51,727 bases of DNA from positions 1-51,727 of the forward strand of contig QAMI01000022.1 of assembly GCA_003150395.1 (NCBI GenBank). Direction: 5' to 3'. Positions 33,318 through 41,664 of the stretch are shown piece after piece. The notes under the pieces were generated by a model. That model was not told where the DNA came from, ran no database searches, and worked only from the letters and a program-made list of their open reading frames with translations. Position numbers and translations under genes: made by a program. Source of the stretch: Candidatus Gastranaerophilales bacterium. GTDB lineage: Bacteria > Cyanobacteriota > Vampirovibrionia > Gastranaerophilales > Gastranaerophilaceae. The stretch's first letter is position 1; each line of letters starts with the position of its first letter.

Positions 33318-33563
33318 GATTAATTTAATCTTGTATAATTTTTAAAGGTTTTGATTTGTCAAAGACTTACCATCACAGAGCTAATTGCGAGTGATCGTAA
33401 GTCTTTGACTATTTCTAGCTGTTTATCAATTTCTTGAAATTATTTATTATTAACGGAAACTTGCAATTAATAAATAAGCTTGCATTTTGGATAATAAAAG
33501 TTTAATAGCACTCTATCTAATGGCTATAAATTTATAGTATTTTAAAGCTATAAACACCAATTA
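33318..33563. other. Non-coding interval with a strong hairpin
   Basis: No gene is visible between the membrane protein stop and the terminator of the oxidoreductase gene. The main feature is a hairpin at 33359-33408: TCAAAGACTTAC and ATCAC pair with GTGAT and GTAAGTCTTTGA, 17 bp with one mismatch around a 14-nt loop. It lacks a U tract. A short AT stem precedes it. Possible small RNA, insertion footprint or stability element. Confidence 0.4.
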
Positions 33564-33595
33564 AAAAAGGCGGAATTTTAAATTCCGCCTTTTTA
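33564..33595 (-). terminator. Terminator of pyruvate:ferredoxin oxidoreductase gene
   Basis: AAAAAAGGCGGAATTT pairs with AAATTCCGCCTTTTT, 26 nt beyond the stop codon. It is symmetrical, so it could also end transcripts from the other strand. Confidence 0.85.
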
Positions 33596-33620
33596 ATGAC
33601 CTTTGAAGCAATAAATCTTA

Positions 33621-36600
33621 CTACTTCATCAACTCCCCAACAGCTTTGTAAACTGCCATACGTTTCGCAGCATCTTCTTCTGCTTGAGCGTATAAGCTTT
33701 CAGCTGCTTCAGGGTTTGTTTTAAGCAATGACTTGTAACGGCCTTCGCTTCTGATGAAGTCTTGGTAGCTTCCTTTCGGATCTTTTGCATCCCAGCTGAA
33801 CGGTGCTTCCGGGTTGGCCGGATTGTATCTGTAAAGCGGGAAGTAACCTGCTTCAACAGCACGTTTTTGTTCTGTCTGGGTTTTGCTCATGTCGATACCG
33901 TGTGCAATACAAGGTGCATAAGCAAATATGATTGAAGGTCCTTTGTAGGCTTCAGCTTCTTTGAATGCTTTTAGAGTTTGTGCTCTGTCAGCACCCAATG
34001 CAACTGATGCTACATATACATAACCATAAGACATGCTCATCAAGCCCATGTTTTTCTTGTAAGTTCTCTTACCGCCAGTAGCGAATTTAGCAACTGCACC
34101 GGTCGGAGTTGATTTAGATGCCTGACCGCCGGTATTTGAGTAAACTTCGGTATCAAGAACAAGGATGTTAACATCTTTATCCTGAGCCAAAACATGGTCA
34201 ATACCGCCGTAGCCGATATCGTTTGCCCATCCGTCGCCGCCGATAATCCAAACTGATTTATCTGTAAAGTAATCTTGAAGTTCTCTTACTTTTGCTAAGT
34301 CCGGGCAATCAACGTCTGCATATTTTGCAAGAACTTTCTTTGCATTTTCCTGAGCAGCAACTGCTTCTTCTGTTTTTGAATTTTCCCAGTGAGCAAGAGC
34401 ACCTTCAAGAGCTTCTTTCAAATCAGCAGGAGTTTTTTCGTTAGCTAAAACTCTTTCAGTATAAGATTTCAAAGTTGTTCTGTTAGAATCAACCGCGAGT
34501 CTCATACCAAAACCGAATTCAGCGTTGTCTTCAAATAATGAGTTAGCCCAAGCCGGACCTCTTCCGTCTTTGTTTGTAGTGTATGGAATTGTCGGGAAGG
34601 TTCCGGAGTAAATTGAAGAGCAGCCTGTTGCGTTTGCTACTATAACGTTTTCACCGAACAATTGAGAAACCAATTTAACATAAGGTGTTTCACCGCAGCC
34701 TGCACAAGCGCCTGAGAATTCAAATAACGGTTTTCTGAGCATTGCGCCTTTAATTGTGTTGGTGTTGTTTTTACCCATAACATTGTCAGGCAGTGCGTCA
34801 AAGAATTCTTCGTTAACCATTTCGCAAGCTTCTTCTTCTTTTTCGATTGAAGACCAGGTTAAAGCGGCTTTTTCAGGATTTTTGTTCATCGGGCACTGGT
34901 CTACGCAAACTCCGCAGCCTGTACAATCTTTGCAGTAAACCTGAACTTTGAATTTTTCTCCATGGTCGTTCGGTTTTGCATCAATTGTGTTGAAAGATGC
35001 AGGAGCATTTTTCAAATCATCAGCTTCAATCAATTTTGTTCTGATTGCAGCATGAGGACAAGCTGAGGCACAAATTCCGCACTGAATACAGTTTTCAGGA
35101 TTCCAGTGAGGAACTCGGGGAGCAATACCGCGTTTTTCAAGGCAGGCAGTTCCTGTCGGAATAACGCCGTCAACGCTCATTGCTGAAACCGGAATGTCAT
35201 CGCCTTTTTGTTTCATTGAAGGTTCAATGATTTTTTTCGCAAATTCAGATGCGTCATCCGGGATTAATTTCGCATCTTCTGCTGCGCAAACTCCTTCTAA
35301 GGAAGCTGGAATAACAACTTCTTCAGTAGCGTTAACTGCAGCATCAATTAATGCAAGGTTCATGTTAACAACATCATCGCCTTTTTTCTTGAAGGTTTTC
35401 TTGGTCATTTCTCTCATACCTTCAAGAGCTTGTTCAAACGGAATAATGCCTGAAACTTTGAAGTAAGCAACCATCATAACAGTGTTTGCACCTTTGCCGC
35501 GTAAGCCTGGCTGCTGTTCAATAAGAGCTTCGGCGTTAACATTATAGAATTTGATTTTCTTGTCAATAATAGTTTTCTGCATATCTCTTGTTAAGTGAGA
35601 GAAAGCTTCTTCTTTTGACCATGGGCTGTTAAGAAGGAATGTTCCGCCTTCTTTGATACCTTTAAGCATATCGTATCTGCCGATGTATGCATGAGCAGAG
35701 CAAGATACGAAATCAGGTGCTGTTATAAGGTATGTAGATTTAATCGGTTTGTCGCCGAATCTCAAGTGAGAAACAGTTACACCGAAAGACTTTTTAGAGT
35801 CATAAGCAAAGTATGCCTGAGCATCTTTGTTAGTATATTGACCGATAATTTTGATTGAGTTTTTGTTAGCACCTACAGTACCGTCTGAGCCCAAGCCCCA
35901 GAACATACAATTTGTAGTTCCTTCCGGTTCAGTAACGATATGTTCTTCAACTTTCAAAGATTTGTGAGTTACATCGTCTTCAATACCAACAGTGAAGCCA
36001 TGGAAACCGTTGGTTTCAGCATGTTTGTAAACTGCGTATACCATTGACGGTGTAAATTCTTTTGATGCCAAACCATAACGTCCGCCAATAATTCTAATGT
36101 CTTTGCCTTCAAGTGCTGCAACAACATCCAAGTAAAGCGGTTCGCCGATAGAGCCTGGTTCTTTTGTTCTGTCGAGAACTGTAATACGTTTAACTGAAGC
36201 AGGAATAGCGGCTTTAAATCTTTCAACGTCAAATGGTCTGTATAATCTTACTTTAACTAAACCGTATTTAGTACCGCGTTTAGCATTCAGGTATTCGATA
36301 GTTTCTTCAATAGTTTCACAGCCTGAGCCCATTGCTACGATGATATCGGTTGCATCAGGAGCACCGACATAATCAAACGGATGATATTGTCTTCCGGTAA
36401 CTTTTGCAACTTTATCCATATATTCTTGAACAATATCGGGAACAGCATCATAGTATTTATTAACTGTTTCACGGCCCTGGAAGTAAACATCGGTATTTTG
36501 AGCACCAACTTTGCAAACAGGAGCTTCCGGTCTTAAGGCTCTTTGTCTGAATTCTTCAATATATTTAGGTTCAACAAGTTTTGCAATATCTTCATAAGAA

Positions 36601-37157
36601 ATTTCTTCGATTTTGTGAACTTCGTGAGATGTTCTGAAACCGTCGAAGAACTGCAAGAACGGAACTTTTGATTTGTATGTTGCAAGGTGAGCAACTAAAG
36701 CTAAATCCATTTCTTCCTGAACTGAATTTGCTGCTAACATTGCATAACCTGTGTTACGGCAGCCCATAACGTCTGAGTGGTCGCCGAAAATTGCCAATGA
36801 TTGTGCTGCTATTGCACGTGCTGCAACGTGAATTACGTGCGGAAGCATTTCACCAGCCATTTTGTGCATTACAGGGATCATCAACAGCAAACCTTGTGAA
36901 GCGGTATAGGTTGATGTTAAAGAACCTGCAGCCAGAGAGCCATGAACAGCGCCTGCTGCACCGGCTTCAGATTGCATTTCTGCGACACGAACTTCTTCGC
37001 CCCAGATGTTTTTTTTGTGTTGAGATGCCCATTCATCAATCCATTCTCCCATTGTAGAAGAAGGTGTGATAGGGTAAATTGCGGAAACTTCGCTCATTGC
37101 ATAAGCAACATGCGCTGCGGCGTAATTGCCGTCAACTGTTATCGTTTTTCCTGGCAT
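33621..37157 (-). CDS. nifJ: Pyruvate:ferredoxin (flavodoxin) oxidoreductase
   Basis: Single-chain PFOR of 1178 aa, the usual length of the homodimeric enzyme, converting pyruvate and CoA to acetyl-CoA and CO2 and reducing ferredoxin. The N-terminus carries the pyrimidine/TPP-binding half (AHVAYAMSEVSAIYPITPSS...GEWIDEWA). A bacterial ferredoxin-like part holds two [4Fe-4S] motifs, CIQCGICASACPH and CTGCGVCVDQCP. The C-terminal pyrophosphate part has CAGCGETPYVKL, GGDGWANDIGYGG and VLDTEVYSNTGGQASKSTP. AGGAGGTTA precedes the start. Its presence marks an anaerobic fermentative metabolism, consistent with rubredoxin. Confidence 0.97.
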   Translation of the reverse strand: MPGKTITVDGNYAAAHVAYAMSEVSAIYPITPSSTMGEWIDEWASQHKKNIWGEEVRVAEMQSEAGAAGAVHGSLAAGSLTSTYTASQGLLLMIPVMHKMAGEMLPHVIHVAARAIAAQSLAIFGDHSDVMGCRNTGYAMLAANSVQEEMDLALVAHLATYKSKVPFLQFFDGFRTSHEVHKIEEISYEDIAKLVEPKYIEEFRQRALRPEAPVCKVGAQNTDVYFQGRETVNKYYDAVPDIVQEYMDKVAKVTGRQYHPFDYVGAPDATDIIVAMGSGCETIEETIEYLNAKRGTKYGLVKVRLYRPFDVERFKAAIPASVKRITVLDRTKEPGSIGEPLYLDVVAALEGKDIRIIGGRYGLASKEFTPSMVYAVYKHAETNGFHGFTVGIEDDVTHKSLKVEEHIVTEPEGTTNCMFWGLGSDGTVGANKNSIKIIGQYTNKDAQAYFAYDSKKSFGVTVSHLRFGDKPIKSTYLITAPDFVSCSAHAYIGRYDMLKGIKEGGTFLLNSPWSKEEAFSHLTRDMQKTIIDKKIKFYNVNAEALIEQQPGLRGKGANTVMMVAYFKVSGIIPFEQALEGMREMTKKTFKKKGDDVVNMNLALIDAAVNATEEVVIPASLEGVCAAEDAKLIPDDASEFAKKIIEPSMKQKGDDIPVSAMSVDGVIPTGTACLEKRGIAPRVPHWNPENCIQCGICASACPHAAIRTKLIEADDLKNAPASFNTIDAKPNDHGEKFKVQVYCKDCTGCGVCVDQCPMNKNPEKAALTWSSIEKEEEACEMVNEEFFDALPDNVMGKNNTNTIKGAMLRKPLFEFSGACAGCGETPYVKLVSQLFGENVIVANATGCSSIYSGTFPTIPYTTNKDGRGPAWANSLFEDNAEFGFGMRLAVDSNRTTLKSYTERVLANEKTPADLKEALEGALAHWENSKTEEAVAAQENAKKVLAKYADVDCPDLAKVRELQDYFTDKSVWIIGGDGWANDIGYGGIDHVLAQDKDVNILVLDTEVYSNTGGQASKSTPTGAVAKFATGGKRTYKKNMGLMSMSYGYVYVASVALGADRAQTLKAFKEAEAYKGPSIIFAYAPCIAHGIDMSKTQTEQKRAVEAGYFPLYRYNPANPEAPFSWDAKDPKGSYQDFIRSEGRYKSLLKTNPEAAESLYAQAEEDAAKRMAVYKAVGELMK

Positions 37158-37362
37158 AATTAACTAACCTCCTTATTTTGATTTACTATTCTAATAATTA
37201 AAATTAATTATACGCTCTTATAAAAATAATAATACAAACATGACTTTTTAACAAAAAAAACTTATTTGTAAAAATTTGTAAATAAATAGAAATATAAATT
37301 CAAAACAAGTTAAAATTTTAAATTCAGGACTTTTAGAAAAAGTGAAACTGGAAGGAGAAATC

Positions 37363-38565
37363 ATGAATTTATCAATTACCCCAAAATTTCAAACATTTCA
37401 AAGAGCAAAGCAGACAAACCAATCTAATCAAACTAACAGTACTGTTAGTTTACCAAAGTATTCACATACTTTGGTAAAAGATACTGTCTCCTTTGGAAAT
37501 ACCCCAAGACAATTAGTTACGGTCGCTGAGCATCTTCAGGCTCAGATAGCTGCCGATTCCGGAAGGCTTTCCCGTATTGCAACAACTTATTTGGATGTTT
37601 TGGAATCCGTTGCTAGCGGGTTAAAAGAAAAAGGCTTTTTATTTGACAGAGCATACTGTGAACTCCATCCGGTAAAGTCACCTGAATCTTATACAAGTAA
37701 AGTTGTTCGCTCCGGACATTTCAAAGTTCCTGATACTATTAGAGCAACTTTATATTGTAATAATGCTTATGATTTGTCTGTGTTAAATGACGGACTTCTT
37801 CCTGAAATGCAAAAACGTGGTTATATACTTTCAACCACGGAAAGAAGCATAAAAGATTTGGTAAAAAGAGGCTATGTGCCTAACGCTGTTGAAGAGGCTG
37901 ATTTAAGCAAAGAAATAACTGTTCCGGATTTGGATATAAGATTGGAAAATGTTTCAGAACAGGTTACCAAACTTGATCCTCATTTGAGATACAGCATTAG
38001 CAAGCCGCAGAAATCAGGATATGAAGATATTCAAATGCGCTTCATCAGAGATTTTGACAAGAAGAAAAATCCTATACAACATGAATTAATTATACTATTT
38101 GGCCCGAATTATTCAAAAGCAAAACATGATGAATCTAAATATGTATATAATGCATTGAGAAAGTTTGATGAACTTTCAATGAAGTTTACGGATGATACAA
38201 TTGGGTCGCACTCTCATAAAGCTAATCGATATATTGAACTTATAACTCAAATGTTCAGAGGCAAAATTTCTGAAAAGTTATTTTTAAATGCTAAGAATAA
38301 AGATTTATATGATATTTCAGATGAAATTCCTATTCATTTTTCAGAAACTGATATAAATATGTTTAATAATTATTTTTCTGGGCTTCATGACCGTATGAGT
38401 TCTGTTTATGCTGAAGCTAAGAAAGCTGCAAGCAGTAGTGACAGTGCTAAAAAACAGCTTTCAAAAGACTTAAGGCATGACAGAAATTGCCTGAATGAAA
38501 TTAAAGATATTTTGAGTAATACAATTGAGCATTTCAATTATCAGTCTGATTTAAAAAAGACTTAA
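37363..38565 (+). CDS. Divergent RelA/SpoT-like nucleotidyltransferase-fold protein
   Basis: Unrecognised family of 400 aa. An Asn/Gln/Ser-rich N-terminus contains PKFQTFQRA (residues 7-15) and VSFGN (42-46), the short F-motif seen in other proteins here. From about residue 60 it resembles the RelA/SpoT synthetase fold: PVKSPESYTSK (Lys105, Ser109, Lys113, matching KxxxSxxxK), PDTIRATLYC (Asp124/Arg127), KPQKSGYEDIQMRF (GY220) and HELIILFG (Glu241). The canonical first Arg is replaced (Pro103), and typical stringent-response regulatory domains are absent. It may therefore be an alarmone synthetase, a toxic synthetase-like effector or an inactive homolog. ATG 37363 has GGAAGGAG upstream. Its end overlaps the methyltransferase by 4 nt. 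Confidence 0.6.
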   Translation: MNLSITPKFQTFQRAKQTNQSNQTNSTVSLPKYSHTLVKDTVSFGNTPRQLVTVAEHLQAQIAADSGRLSRIATTYLDVLESVASGLKEKGFLFDRAYCELHPVKSPESYTSKVVRSGHFKVPDTIRATLYCNNAYDLSVLNDGLLPEMQKRGYILSTTERSIKDLVKRGYVPNAVEEADLSKEITVPDLDIRLENVSEQVTKLDPHLRYSISKPQKSGYEDIQMRFIRDFDKKKNPIQHELIILFGPNYSKAKHDESKYVYNALRKFDELSMKFTDDTIGSHSHKANRYIELITQMFRGKISEKLFLNAKNKDLYDISDEIPIHFSETDINMFNNYFSGLHDRMSSVYAEAKKAASSSDSAKKQLSKDLRHDRNCLNEIKDILSNTIEHFNYQSDLKKT

Positions 38566-39911
38566 GTTTTAATTATCGCAACATTTTCAACATGATAAGT
38601 GTGGCAAAACATATCAAAAGGCTGTATGCTTTCAACGCGGCAGCCTTTTTCAATTAGAAATTTTAAATCCCTTGCTAAAGTTGCAGGATTACAGCTTACA
38701 TATATGATATGACCTTTTGTGAGTCGTAAGAGTTCAGCCAAAGCTTCTTTTGTGCAGCCTTTGCGCGGCGGGTCAACAATTGAAATATCAAATACGCACT
38801 TTTCATTTTTGAAAAAATCTGCAGCGTCTGAATTGTAAATCTCAACGTTAAAGATTTTGTTTATTTTAAGACTTTTCTTGGCGCGTTCTGTTGATTCTGA
38901 ATTTTCTTCAACTGTAACAACTTTTTGTGCCACATCAGAAACGCAGATTCCAAAAGTTGAAATTCCTGCGTAAGCATCTAAAATAATCGGGTTTTCATAA
39001 TTGTTTTGGATAAAATCTTTTACATATTTGAAAATGTTTTCTGCACTTTTGGGATTTACCTGAAAAAATGTGTTTGCTCCAATAGTAAAAGTTTTGCCTA
39101 AAAGTTTTTCCTCAATAAAATCTGCACCTGCAATGCATTCTGATTTTTTGCCAAGAATTACGTTTGTCTTTTGTGAATTAAAATTTACGCACACGCCTGC
39201 AATCTCTTCAAATTCATTAAAAATAGCTGTTGCAAAGTCCTTTAAGCGACCAAAAGTTTTTGTGGCATTCACAACAAGTGTCACGAGCAGTTTCCCGTTT
39301 TCCGCAGATGCGCGTATTACAACATGGCGAAGATCGCCTGAATGTTTTTTTTCATTAAAGCCGGAAATGTCAAAATCAAGTGCATGTTCTCTTATAAAAT
39401 CAACGATTTTGTCGCAAATTTCGGGTTGAATAGGACAATGTTTTATATTAACAATTTCATGAGTTTGCGGCTTGTAATATCCTGCTAAAATTCTTTTTGA
39501 AACCTTTGTCTGTGAAATTGGATATTGAATTTTGTGCCTGTAATTTTTGATTTCAGGGCTTGCGATTGTTTTTGGAATTTTTATATCTATGTTGGCTATT
39601 GAGCGCATAGCATCTTCGACAATTTGTCTTTTCAATTCCAATTGATAATCATAATCTATAAATTGAAGCTGGCATGCTCCGCAAACTTTTTGCATTGCGC
39701 AGAATGGTTCAATTCTGTGATTTGAAGGCGTTAGAACCCCAATTGTTTTTGCATTCGCAAAATTTTTGTTAGCTTTTGTAATTTTTGCTGTAACAATGTC
39801 TCCAGGGCAGGCGCCTTCGACAAATACAACATATCCGTCAACTTTTGCAATTCCGTATCCAAGATTTGAGAATTTTTCAATATTGAGATTAAGGATATCA
39901 TTTTCGTGCAT
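38562..39911 (-). CDS. 23S rRNA (uracil-C5)-methyltransferase, RlmD/RumA family
   Basis: SAM-dependent methyltransferase of 449 aa. An N-terminal TRAM domain (about 5-60) is followed by an Fe-S cluster region (CAMQKVCGACQLQ and HCPIQ). The C-terminal methyltransferase fold has LDAYAGISTFGI for SAM binding, then VDPPRKGC and YVSCNPATLARDL with the catalytic Cys. The Fe-S motif indicates RlmD-type (23S U1939) instead of TrmA, although RlmC-like paralogs cannot be excluded. Convergent with the RelA-like gene (4-nt overlap) and upstream of the pilin-like gene on the same strand. Confidence 0.92.
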   Translation of the reverse strand: MHENDILNLNIEKFSNLGYGIAKVDGYVVFVEGACPGDIVTAKITKANKNFANAKTIGVLTPSNHRIEPFCAMQKVCGACQLQFIDYDYQLELKRQIVEDAMRSIANIDIKIPKTIASPEIKNYRHKIQYPISQTKVSKRILAGYYKPQTHEIVNIKHCPIQPEICDKIVDFIREHALDFDISGFNEKKHSGDLRHVVIRASAENGKLLVTLVVNATKTFGRLKDFATAIFNEFEEIAGVCVNFNSQKTNVILGKKSECIAGADFIEEKLLGKTFTIGANTFFQVNPKSAENIFKYVKDFIQNNYENPIILDAYAGISTFGICVSDVAQKVVTVEENSESTERAKKSLKINKIFNVEIYNSDAADFFKNEKCVFDISIVDPPRKGCTKEALAELLRLTKGHIIYVSCNPATLARDLKFLIEKGCRVESIQPFDMFCHTYHVENVAIIKT

Positions 39912-39930
39912 AATTTGATTTTAGCACAAA

Positions 39931-40629
39931 CTAGCGCGGAAGATTGTTGAAATAATCTTTATCTGTCAATGCGTAATATGTGCATGCAATGCCGTTGTAC
40001 GGGTCTGTTGAAGTTTGAGAGCAGTATGTGTTTTTGTCTATATACGTGGTGCTTGGTGCTCCCATAGGCGCAATCCTGCCGTCATCCATTAATTGAAAAG
40101 TAAATAGATCGTGTCCCCATCTGTTTGGATTTTTGTTGATACCGTTTACATCGACACTAACTAATCGTGTCCGATCTGTTGCGTCTGAGGAGTTTTCTAG
40201 TAGTATAAGACTACCATCTTTTAAAACGAATTGTCCATCGTCAAGTAATGTTAATCTTAATGTCTTATTATTATACGTTTTGTAGATAGAAGATATTCTA
40301 TCTGCATAACTGTTATCTCCTTGGTTTGGCATACATTTTGTATATGTAATTCCGCAGTCATGTATTATCGCAAAATATGGTTTAATAAGATTATATAAAT
40401 TGTTTGCGTCTTTTTTAATTCCTATATCTTCTGGTTTTAAGGTTTCGCCATGTTTTGCTTGATACATTACAAATGCCTGTTGGATAACTGAATAGTTCTT
40501 TTTCAAGGATGCTTCCAATGCTTTATTCTGATTTTTGGTAATTAGTGCAGGCAAGGTCATGGCTGCAACAACCCCGATAATCCCTAAAGTTATCAGAACT
40601 TCAGCCAACGTAAAAGCATTTTTTCTCAT
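39931..40629 (-). CDS. Type IV pilin-like protein without homopolymer leader
   Basis: Pilin-like protein of 232 aa with a short leader: MRKNA then FTLAEVLITLGIIGVVAAMTLPALI, where the Phe follows the prepilin cleavage point. A soluble domain with several Cys follows (CGITYTKCMP, CSQTSTDPYNGIACTYY), suggesting disulphides in the exported protein. Start ATG 40629, with GGAG upstream and no poly-G, so this copy is constitutively in frame. It is divergent from an XRE regulator (40714), and a perfect palindrome lies between them. The same N-terminus in four genes implies a pilin/pseudopilin repertoire served by one prepilin peptidase elsewhere in the genome. Confidence 0.85.
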   Translation of the reverse strand: MRKNAFTLAEVLITLGIIGVVAAMTLPALITKNQNKALEASLKKNYSVIQQAFVMYQAKHGETLKPEDIGIKKDANNLYNLIKPYFAIIHDCGITYTKCMPNQGDNSYADRISSIYKTYNNKTLRLTLLDDGQFVLKDGSLILLENSSDATDRTRLVSVDVNGINKNPNRWGHDLFTFQLMDDGRIAPMGAPSTTYIDKNTYCSQTSTDPYNGIACTYYALTDKDYFNNLPR

Positions 40630-40649
40630 AGTTTATCTCCATAAAGCTA

Positions 40650-40665
40650 ATATCTAATTAGATAT
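40650..40665. promoter_or_regulatory. Perfect palindrome between pilin-like gene and XRE gene
   Basis: ATATCTAATTAGATAT is a perfect 16-bp palindrome, 20 bp from the pilin start on one side and 49 bp from the XRE start on the other. The divergent arrangement suggests an operator at which the XRE protein controls both itself and the pilin. Confidence 0.5.
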
Positions 40666-40713
40666 ATTTAATTAACTATAACTAATTTACCATATCTTAT
40701 TAGGATTGTAAAT

Positions 40714-40998
40714 ATGAAAAATGACAAAAAGATTATTGATCCTAAAAAAGAATTACTATTAAAAGTTGTAGGCAGCATAATAAAAGAAAAACGACTCTCA
40801 AAAAATAAAGGAATTTTGCTTTTAAGTTATGAATATGACATAGCTAACAGCTCAATTGCGTTATTAGAAAAAGGTGTAAGAGATGTGCAATTTTGCACCT
40901 TATGGAAGCTTGCAAATGCCTTTGGCATGAATTTTTCCGAATTTATAAAAGAGGTTGAAAGTCGTCTGCCAAAAGATTTTAAATTAATAGAAGATTAA
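40714..40998 (+). CDS. Small XRE-family regulator divergent from pilin-like gene
   Basis: HTH protein of 94 aa: IIKEKRLSKNKGILLLSYEYDIANSSIALLEKGVRDVQFCTLWKLANAFGMNFSEFI, with the LEKG-type recognition helix of the XRE/HTH_3 family. Paralog of the 91-aa protein at 29416-29691 (shared FSEFI tail and acidic C-terminus). Divergent from the pilin-like gene at 39931-40629 over an 84-nt region that contains a perfect palindrome, so regulation of that pilin is the simplest hypothesis. tRNA-Val follows 61 nt downstream. Confidence 0.82.
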   Translation: MKNDKKIIDPKKELLLKVVGSIIKEKRLSKNKGILLLSYEYDIANSSIALLEKGVRDVQFCTLWKLANAFGMNFSEFIKEVESRLPKDFKLIED

Positions 40999-41012
40999 TT
41001 TAAAGAAATATC

Positions 41013-41043
41013 TTGACAGCAAAATTTTTTTTGATACTATAAT
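41013..41043 (+). promoter_or_regulatory. tRNA-Val promoter
   Basis: TTGACA (41013-41018) and TATAAT (41038-41043) are consensus -35 and -10 hexamers, 19 bp apart, with transcription expected about 10-15 nt before the tRNA. Slightly long spacing, but both boxes are perfect. Confidence 0.7.
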
Positions 41044-41059
41044 AAATGTCGAAAGGCAA

Positions 41060-41135
41060 GGGCGTTTAGCTCAGTTGGTAGAGCGTCTCCCTTACAAGGA
41101 GAGGGTCAGAAGTTCGAGTCTTCTAACGCCCACCA
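41060..41135 (+). tRNA. tRNA-Val (UAC)
   Basis: Acceptor GGGCGTT pairs with AACGCCC, the D arm is GCTCAGTTGGTAGAGC, the anticodon loop CTTACAA gives UAC, the T arm is CAGAAGTTCGAGTCTTCT-like, and CCA is encoded. Confidence 0.95.
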
Positions 41136-41136
41136 T

Positions 41137-41165
41137 AAAAAAGACCGTTATAAGCGGTCTTTTTT
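41137..41165 (+). terminator. Terminator after tRNA-Val
   Basis: AAAAAAGACCG pairs with CGGTCTTTTTT around a 7-nt loop, directly after the encoded CCA. Confidence 0.85.
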
Positions 41166-41239
41166 AATAACTGAATATTGAAAATTGAAGTTTAACTGAA
41201 ACTTGTGAGCCTGTCTCCGTAACATAGTGAAAGTAAGTA

Positions 41240-41405
41240 TCAATTTCGAAGGAGACTTGCTTTAACCTCAAAAAGTTACATAAAATTCCGTATGGGGCGT
41301 TAGCAGGGACCCCGCAAAATTGATACTTAATCAATTTTGAAGGGGGTTGCGCTCGCCCCCAAACATAGTCAAACAACTACATAAATTTACGCATGGGGCG
41401 TTAGC
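41240..41405 (+). repeat. Degenerate tandem duplication of tRNA-Ala upstream region
   Basis: Two units run ATCAATTT-GAAGG to GGGGCGTTAGC (41240-41304 and 41330-41405). Their last ~30 nt (41275-41304 and 41376-41405) are about 80% identical, and the final 14 nt exactly so. The first unit is a truncated tRNA-Ala 5' end that continues as AGGGACC, not GCAGTTGG. A palindrome (CAAAATTGATACTTAATCAATTTTG type, described by its arms CAAAATTGAT and ATCAATTTTG) lies between them. Confidence 0.6.
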
Positions 41406-41470
41406 GCAGTTGGTAGCGCACGACACTGGCAGTGTCGGGGTCACGAGTTCGAGTCTCGTACGCTCCACCA
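41395..41470 (+). tRNA. tRNA-Ala (GGC)
   Basis: Acceptor GGGGCGT pairs with ACGCTCC, including the G3-U70 identity pair of tRNA-Ala. The D arm is GCGCAGTTGGTAGCGC, the anticodon loop CTGGCAG gives GGC, the T loop is TTCGAGT, and CCA is encoded. Confidence 0.95.
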
Positions 41471-41664
41471 TATTGAAAATAACACTGTTGAATATTGGTT
41501 TGGCAGTGTTTTTTAGTTTTATTAATACGTTTTCACTGTTGTACAAAATGTTGCAAACTTTAATCAGTCTTTTCTAAATAAAGTTTTTCTGAAACAAAAT
41601 CTGAAATTTCCCGTCTTTTAAATCAAAGAGTTTTTATTTTTGAAATTAAGAAGAGAGGAAATGT

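Noticed and set aside
37363..38565. Housekeeping Rel (stringent-response) protein
   Set aside because: It lacks HD, TGS and ACT domains and the first Arg of the synthetase motif, so it is not the primary Rel enzyme.
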